Shown: one piece after another, positions 35,201 to 44,200 of the stretch
How the letters are laid out: every line of letters begins with the position of its first letter
Numbering within the stretch: position 1 is the first letter of the stretch
DNA from: Devosia sp. 67-54
GTDB lineage: Bacteria > Pseudomonadota > Alphaproteobacteria > Rhizobiales > Devosiaceae
NCBI RefSeq assembly: GCF_001899075.1
Contig: NZ_MKVA01000009.1
Span: forward strand, 62,001 to 126,000
Reading direction: 5' to 3'
Length of the DNA: 64,000 bases
Position numbers and translations under genes: made by a program
Notes under the pieces: generated by a model
Told to the model about the DNA's origin: nothing
Database searches by the model: none
Seen by the model: only the letters and a program-made list of their open reading frames with translations

Positions 35201-38200
35201 CGCGCTGATCGACGACAACGCCAGCGTCACGGCGCTGGGCAACGGCACGGCGGTCGACTACGTCACCGGCTACGCGCCGTCCCTCGGCAGCGGCTCCGGC
35301 GACTACGCGGCGCCCACGCCCACCGACTACGCCTATGCAACCACCGGCGCCGATGGCGAGGTGCTGAGCGCCGACGACGCGCAGCGCCAGGGCCTGCGCC
35401 TTCTGGCCCTGACTCGTAGCGCCACGCCGATCACCGCCAGCGGCTACGGCGTCGTCGTCAACGCCAGCGGCGACACCTCCGTGCGCTCGCTGGCCATCGG
35501 CGCCGGCGTCAGCGGCACCGCCGGCATCTCGATCTCGGCCAACGTGCCGGTCATCGACACCGACATCGCCGCCAGCATCGGCGCCAACACCAAGATCAAC
35601 GTCGACAACGACACCTCGCCCAACGCGAACCAGTCGGTGATCGTCGCAGCGGCCGGTGATGTTTACCGCGCCGGCCTCTCCGGCTCTGTCGGGGGTGGCA
35701 CGGTCGGCATCGGCGGCGGTCTCGAGACCGCGATCCTCAGCCCCACCATCACCGCCTCGATCGGCAATAGCTCGACCGTCAACGCCAAGCGTGACGTCAT
35801 CGTATCGGCCTCCGGCCACGAGGACATCGTGGGCGCGGCGGCAGCGGCCGGAGCCGGCGTCACGGTCGGCGTCTCTGGCGGCGTCACCGCTTTCGCGCTG
35901 AACAGCCACACTCACGCCGGCATCGGCAATGGCGCGACCGTCACCGCCGGCGGCAATGTCGTGGTGGCGGCCGACGACGTGACGCGGACAGGCATGGTGG
36001 TCGGCTCCCTGGCCATCGGCGCCACCGGCGGCGGCGTCGGCGGCAGCCTTGGCCTGTCGCTGCTCACCAAGAACACAAATGCGACCATCGCCGATACCGC
36101 CTCGGTCACGGCCCTCGGCGGCGGCAGCGCACTCACCCCTTGGTCGGGCGCCGATTTCAGCGCCACGCAGGCGGCGCAGGGCGTCATCGTCACCGCCAAT
36201 TCCAACGAAAGCGTCTTCACCCTCTCTATCGCGGGCGCCGGCGGCTTGTTCGCCGGCATCGCCGGCGCCGTGTCGGTGCAACTACTCGATATCACCACCA
36301 CTGCAGCGATCGGCGACGCCACCATCAACGGCGACAATACCGGTGCCAACAGCGCCCAGGACGTGGTTGTGGTGGCGCGCGACAGCACCAGCGTTGCTGC
36401 CATCGACGGCGGCCTCGCCATTGGTGCGGTGGGGCTTGCCGGCGCCGTCGACGTCGGCGTGCTGCGCAACACCACAGCCGCCTCGATCGCCAACGGTGCG
36501 ACTGTCAACGGCAAGGACCGCGTCGAAGTTGCCGGCCTGCAGCAGACCGATGTCGATTCCACCGTGGTCAGCGCAGCGGGCGGCATCGTCGGCATCGCCG
36601 CCGGCGTCTCGGTTTATTCCATCGGCGACGGCATCGACCCCAACAGCAAGGGCAATGCCGAGCTGCAATCGGGCGGCAGCAACCCCGGCGACTATGCGCA
36701 GGGCCAGCTCGGCAACAGCACCGTCAACGACCTGCTCGCCTCCTCGGACGATACGCGGATCAACGATATCGGCACCCGCATGGCGGCGGCGCGCGCCGGC
36801 GTCAATGTCGCCAGCCTCAACACGCAGGCGAGCACGCCGGCCGGCACCTCGGCCAGCATCGGCAACGCCGCGGTCACTGCCGGCGGCGCGGTGACGGTCG
36901 CCTCGCTCGATACGCTTGGCACCGATGCCACCACCGGCGCGGTCGGCGTCGGCCTTGGTGGCCTCGGCGCCGGCGTCGGCGTGGTGGTGGTCGATACCAC
37001 CAACACCGCGCAGGTGACGGGCAGTTCCACGCTCGGCGCCGGATCGCTCGCCGTCACCGCGACCACCACCCACACGCTCGACACTCACAGCCTTGCGGCG
37101 GCGTTCGGCGCCCTCGGCGCTGAAGCCTCGATCGCCATCCTCATCGACAACGCCACGACCACCGCCAGCATCGATGGCATGACCATCGCCACCTCCGGCG
37201 CGGTCGTCGTGCTCGCCACCGACCAGCGCACTGCCAACACGAAGGCCGATGGCGCCTCGTTCGGCGGCGTCGCGGTGGGTGTGTCGGCGGCAGCCGTCAA
37301 TCTCGGCGGCTCAGTGACCGCGTCCCTGCACAATGCGAGCATCGGCACCAGCGGCAGCCGTGCCGGCAGCGTCACGGTCAGCGCCTCGAGCCGGAACAGT
37401 GCCAAGACCTCGGCTCTCGCGGCCTCGGGCGGCCTCGGCCTCGCGGCGCAGGGCTCCGACGCCGAAGCCAACACCACCACCCTCGTGTCGGCGCTCGCCG
37501 ACGGCGCCACCATCTATGCCAGCGGCGCGGTCTCGATTGCCGGTAGCGCCGCCGGCCGCGCCTCCGCCGACGCCACCGGCTTCGCACTGGCCGGCATCGT
37601 TGCGGCCGGCGGCTCCTTCGCCCATGCCAACGTCGCCGAGCAGGTCGCGACCACCGTCGGCGGCCACAGCCTGATCGACGCCGGCAGCATCAGTATCGCC
37701 GCCGCGGTTACGCCCGACACCACCACTCCGGCGGTCGATGCCAGCGCCACCGGTTCGTCAGGCGCCATGGTGGGCCTCACCGCCACCGAGTCCAAGGCAA
37801 CCAATAGCTCCTCGGCCAAGACCCTGGCCGAAAACAGCACCCTCACCGCGAGCGGCCTCGTTGCCGTCACCGCGACCACCGCCACCTCGCAGCACGCCAG
37901 CGCCAGCGGCTTCGCCGGAGGGCTGCTGGCGGCCGGTGCCAACGTTGCCCAGGCCGACTCCACCATCGTCACCACCGCGCTCTTCTCCGACATGACGGGC
38001 GTCACCGGCGGCAACGTCGACCTGCACGCAACCGGCACCGATACCAACGTCGCCGACGCCGTGTCCGGCAGCGGCGGCCTGATCGCCGGCGCCGCTGCCG
38101 ACGCCTCCACCAATTCCGTCAGCACCACCCGTGCCGCCGCCAACACCAGCTCGAGCGCGGCCAAATACCTGATCTCGGCGCTCGGCGGCACGGTCGATGT

Positions 38201-41200
38201 GGCCGCCACCCACACCGCCAATTTCGGCGGCAGCGTCGACAGCACGCAGGCCTCGCTGGTCGGCGCCAGCGGCGCCAGCATCGAGCACGCGGTGACGGCC
38301 ACGGTCGACGCGCATCTGGGCGACAACACTTGGCTGCTCGCGACGAACCTCGCCGTCGCGGCGCACAATCTCATCCACAATTACTTCATCAACGAGCCGA
38401 CTGGCTCCACGAGCTTCAATCCGGATAATGGCGGCTGGAACGTCGATTCAGGCTCCGGCGGTCTGGTGAACCTGCCCGCCGGCAGCGTCACCGTCGAGCT
38501 TACCCAGAACACCAGCGCCGCCATCGGCACGAACGCCGACGTGCACCTGGTGGCGCCCACCTCCGGCGTTTCCTCGCTATCGCTCGAGGCCTACAACGAC
38601 ACCGTCTCGCACCAGAAGGTGAAGCTCGATTCCGGCGGCGCCATCGCGCTGGCCGAGACCTACGGCGAGATCACATCGACGGCCAATGCCGCCGTATCGG
38701 TCGGTGACACCGGCAGCATCATCGTCGATATCGGCGATGTGGCGCTCGCCGCCTGGGGCGATGCCGATCTCGGCGCCCGCGCCGCCGCCACCACCTATGG
38801 CCTCGCCGGCGCACCGTCCGGCCGCGCCTATGCCACCTATACCGGGAACAACACCGTCACCCTCGGCCAGAACGTCAGGCTCGAGGCCAGCGACGGCATC
38901 GATCCCACCGACGGCTCGCTGCCGAGCAGCGGCACCGTGTCGCTTTCGGCCGGCACCGGCCTCGACGGCACGCCGCAATCGCTGCGCCTCGCCACCACGG
39001 TCGATCTCTACAACAAGACGGCGATCCCGATCTCGACCACGCCGGACGCTCGCTCCACCGTTCACTCCAACCCCGGTGTTACCGTCGGCGCCGATCCCGC
39101 GACCTATCCGGATTCATCGGGCGCCTATGGCGTCAACGCGGCCGGCGACATCATGCTGCGGGCCAACCGCGGCAACATCGATGCCACCGCGGTCGGCACC
39201 GGCAAGGACATCTATCGCGAGGAATTGGCCAAGGCCGCGAGCGCCGTCTCCAACCTCTTCGGCGGCGGCGACGTCACCTTCGACTATCATGGCGGCACCG
39301 TCACCAAGGACGGCCAGGCCGTGGTGACGATCAATGGCCTCGTCGACACCGGCCTGCAACGCCACAAGGTCATCACCTTCGACTATGCGCCCAATTGCGA
39401 TACGCTGACCGCGGCCTGCCTCGCCTCCACCGCGGCGTACAACATCAAATACACGACCAGCGGTCCCAAAACGGTCGGCACTGAGATCGTCCAGCGCGTC
39501 GCCGAGCTCAACAAGCTGCTGAGCCAGTACAGCAGCGACCCCGTCGCCGCCGGCGCCTACCGCTCCGAAATCACCTTCCTGCAAAAGAAGCTCGTGGCGC
39601 TCGGACTCGGCACATTCGACAGCAACGGTAATTTCGTCGCGGGCACCTATGCCGGCCCGTCACCGCGCGATGCTGCGCTGGCGAACGTCGCCGACACGCA
39701 GACGCAGATCAGCACCGCCAACACCAATCTCGTGATGAGCACCAGCGTCGCCGATCCGGGCAGCGTGACCCTCAGCGCCAGCCTCGTTTCCGCCTATAGC
39801 GATGCGACGCACGGCCTCGTGGCCAGCGCCAATGCTGCCAAGGACAGTGTCTCGTCCAACGCCAATTTCAGCAAATATTACGACGCCAAGAAGGGCAATG
39901 GCGACGACAACCCCGATTACGACGCGACGTTCCACAACGCCTACGATGCGCTGGTGGCGGCGATCAGCGCCGGGCAGACGGCCGCCAACGCCGTGCAGAC
40001 CTACATCTCGGGCGCTCCCAACGACACCACGAGCAATGCCTATCATCAGGGCCAGATCGACAGCCTCGTCGCCCAGATCCAGAGCCTCGAGACCGACCTC
40101 GCCAACGCGCTGCTCAGCAACGACGGCACCGCCTCAACGATCGCCACCAGCATCGGCAACAAGCAGACCCAGCTTGCCGCCGAGATCACCGCGATCAACA
40201 ACAACAACAGCGCCATCGCCACGCAGTCCGCGGCGGCCAGCTCCAACGCCGCGCTGGTGTCGCAGGACCTCACCACGCTGTACAACAAGCTCGGCCTCAG
40301 CACGACCGGGCTCGATGCGGTGCGCAGCGCCGTGAGCGGCGTCACCCCGCAGGGCGACCCCGCCAATGGGCACCAGCCCGGCATCGCCGACTACAACAGT
40401 AGCCTGCAGAGCGCGCTGACCGCCTCGAGCACCAAGATCACGGCGCTGACCGGATCGGGCAGCGGCTCGGTGTCGGCCCAAGTGACCGGCCTCAACACCC
40501 TTGCCAGCACGCTCGCGACGCAGACCGCCGCCGCCGCGACTGCGGCGACCTCGAACGGCTCGCCCACCGCCTACTCCATCGACGTCGCCGATACGGCCGC
40601 GCGGCTGGGCAATATCTCCATCGTCGCCGATCAGTTGAATGGCGCCGCCACCGGCGCGCTCAAGGCTTACGGCGATGCGGCGATCAGCATCACCAACAAC
40701 ACCGCCAACACGCTGACGCTCGGCAATCTGCTGATCCCGGACTACGACGCCGGCAATGTCCGGTTCAACGGCGCCCTGGTCACCAGCAGCGGCGACATCA
40801 ACGCGCTCAATGCCAGCGGCTCGGGGGCCAATTTCGGCCCAGGCTCTGTCGTCACCGGGGCAACGTCCAGCCGGCCGCAGGTCACCATCGTCTCGAACTA
40901 CAATCCGGACTCGACGACCTACTACGATCCCCACAGCACCGACCAGCGCTACAACGCCTCGCATCTGCCGCCCGACATCATCCTCAAATCCGGCAAGGCG
41001 ATCGACAATCTGACGGGCGCGGTGAACATCACCAGCGCCGCCGGCAACATCTATGTGCAGGGCGTCATCAATGCCGGCTCGGTGAGCATCCTCGCCAAGA
41101 ACGGCGATTTCGTTTCGAGCTACGTCAACGGCTTCGACCATATCGGCGGCGATCCGGCGAGCTTCAACGACCCGACACGCGCCCAGGAAGCCGGCAAGGG

Positions 41201-44200
41201 CATCACCGCCAACGGCGCAATCTCCATCGCCGCACGGTATCTCAACATCAACAGCACCATCCAGAGCGGCATCGCCGACTGGACGCTCGATCTCGACGGC
41301 ACCGAAAAGCTCACCCTCTCCATCGCCGACGCCGCCGCGATCGGGCTCAACTCAGGTGACGTGCAGGCCAAGCTCGATGCCTTCAAGACCGCGGTTCAGG
41401 CCGCGACCGACTCCACCAGCACGCCGTCGCCGCTGATCGATCTCGGCACCGATTCCGGGGGCCGGCACATCTACCTGAACATGGCGCCGGAAGGCGTCGA
41501 CACCGCCGACCTCAAGGACAAGATCGCGGCCTATGTTGCCGGCGTACATGCCGGCGGCAGCCTGCCCAATCCGGTGGTGGCGGTGAAGCTCGCCGCCGAT
41601 TCCACCAAGACGGTCACCGTCAACATCAAGGATTTCCTGTCCGACCAGGTGACCGGCCGCATCGAGTTCAGCATGGCGACGGCGGACGCCTATGCCGCGG
41701 CCAACACCTCGGCGCGCGCCGTCTACAGCGTGATCAGCCCGACCAGCAATATCGGCGTCTCGTACGACGCACGGCATGCCCAGTACGAGGTCGACGGCAC
41801 CAGCGTGCATGGCGGCTCGATCCAGCTCTACGGCCAGATCATGAATACCGCCTCGAGCGGCGGGCAGCTGAACGTGCTGGACGGTTTCGGCACCATCGAC
41901 ATCGCCAACAGCAGCGCCATCCCGGTCGTTCTCGCCACGCTCAAGACAGGCGACGATCCCACCGGCAGCGGGCGCGGCACCGCCGGCGTGATCGACATCA
42001 TGGACATCACCGGGGTCAACGTCAGCAACCCCGCAACGCCGGTCGTGTCGGCGACCCACACGATCTATACCCGCGACTACGACCCGCTCACCCCCAACTC
42101 CGGGCAGGTCAAGAAGCAGGCGCAGAGCGGCTTCATCGACAGCCAGACAGGCAACTTCGTCGACGGCGCCGGCCATGTGCTCGACACGACGCTCGTCGCC
42201 AAGGTGTGGGACGGCACCGACCGAAACACGTCCTACGCCACGACCGCCGGCCAGCGCTATGTGTGGACCACCGGCGACTATTACGAGGCGTCGACCGACT
42301 TCGAGACCGGCGGCACGCGGCTGTTCGGCAGCGACGATCTCACGGTCAACTCATTCACCAACCTGACCGCCACCAGCGGTCCGACGCAGACGGCGCATGT
42401 CCGCCTCGACGACGGCACCTATATGACGCTGGCCGGCGACATGACACGGACCGGCAATGACACGGTCTACAGGTCGGGCTCGACGGCCGGCATCATCATC
42501 GTGCCGGCTGACCAGTCGGTGTCGTCGATCCCGAACACCGATTCGAGCATCCTGCCGTTCGAAACCTCGACGCACAGCTTCCTGACGCTGAACGATCTCG
42601 AGCCGAACGGGTCGAGCTCGAGTTGCGTCTGGTGGACCGCCTGCATCGCGTCGGACTACACCTATTATTACAAGCTGACGCAGCACTATACGACCATCAC
42701 CACCAACTCGCTGAAGGCCGATAACCCCATCGGCATCAACTTCATCGGCTCCGATACCGGCGCGATCACCGTCAATTCGTCCAGCGACGTGGTGCTCACC
42801 AACAGCGTCAGCGCCAACAACGGCACCGTCAGCATCAAGACCACCGGCACCGGGTCGATCATCGAGGGCAACCTTGCGGGCCAGATCGTCGCGCGCAGCG
42901 CCGACCTCGAAGCTGCCGGATCGGTCGGCGGCGTCACCTGGACGGCCGACCCCAGCGCGCCGACCGCAGCCGCGATCGCGGTGACCCTTGATGGCCCCCT
43001 GACCGCCAAGGCCGCCAATGGCGATGTCGACATCACCTCGCGCAGCGACCTCAAGGTGGCTACGATCACCGCCGCCCGCACCACAGGCACCGCCGCGGTC
43101 AACCTCACGACCAGCAAGTCGATCAGCGGCGTCGACGCGAACGCCCGTATCGAAGCGCCGCGCGTTACCCTCACCGCGCTCAACGGCTCGGTCGGCTCGA
43201 CCGCCGACGGCCAGCAATTGCTGGTCAACACCGGCTTCCTCTACGGCGACACCACACGGGCCTTCGGCAACCCGGCGATCACCAACCCGACCCTTGGCCT
43301 CTCGGTCACCGCCGGCGGCGACATCGGCATCAAATCCAGCATCTGGAGCGGCAACGCCGACGGCACCATGCTGCTCGACCAGGTGCTGTCGCTGGGCGGC
43401 GATGTCCGGCTCGTCTCCACCGGCCAGATCCTCGACAACAACCCCAACGAGACGATCGACCAGCGCACCTACGCGCAATTGCTGTCCTACTGGAACACGC
43501 TCGGCCTGCTCAACGATCCGAACAGCACCAACGACGCCAACGACCTGAAGCAGGCGGCGACCATCAAGGCCTACGAGAATTCGAGGACGCAGGCCTACGA
43601 CCAGTACTGGCAGATCCGCCGCCTGCAGGCCGATGGCGGCACCACCTACGATGCGAGCTTCCAGTACACGCTCGATCCGTCGTCGGCGCAGTACACCGCG
43701 CTCAGCCAGCAGTTCGACGCCCAGGTGCGCGCCGCCAATCCGGGCTACACCGACACGCAGGTCGCCGCCGCGGTGACGCAGAAGCTCGGCGATTTCGTGG
43801 ACGGCCAGACCGAACTCTACCATGACCTCAATGCCGAGGTCGGCGCGCTGACCACCAGCTACGATCCGGGCTATCGCTACCACGCCAGCGATACCGAAAA
43901 GACCAGCCTGACCGATGGCGCCGTGTGGACCGATCGCGAGCTCGCCTTCTCGCTGACGCCGGGCGCGCTAAAGACGGTGACGGCCACCAATCCAGTGATC
44001 AAGGACCCCAACGTCTCCGGTCGCAAGGTCACGCTCGAGGCCCAGACGAGCGTCGGCGAGACCATCGGTGCCGGCACGCCGACGCCGGGCATCCGTATCG
44101 CCGCCGACATCGCCCCATCGGCGCTGACGCTGGACCAGAAGGTGGCGTTGGCCTCGGCCGAACGGTCCGACCTGCAACTCGATGTCGTCTATCACGGCGT

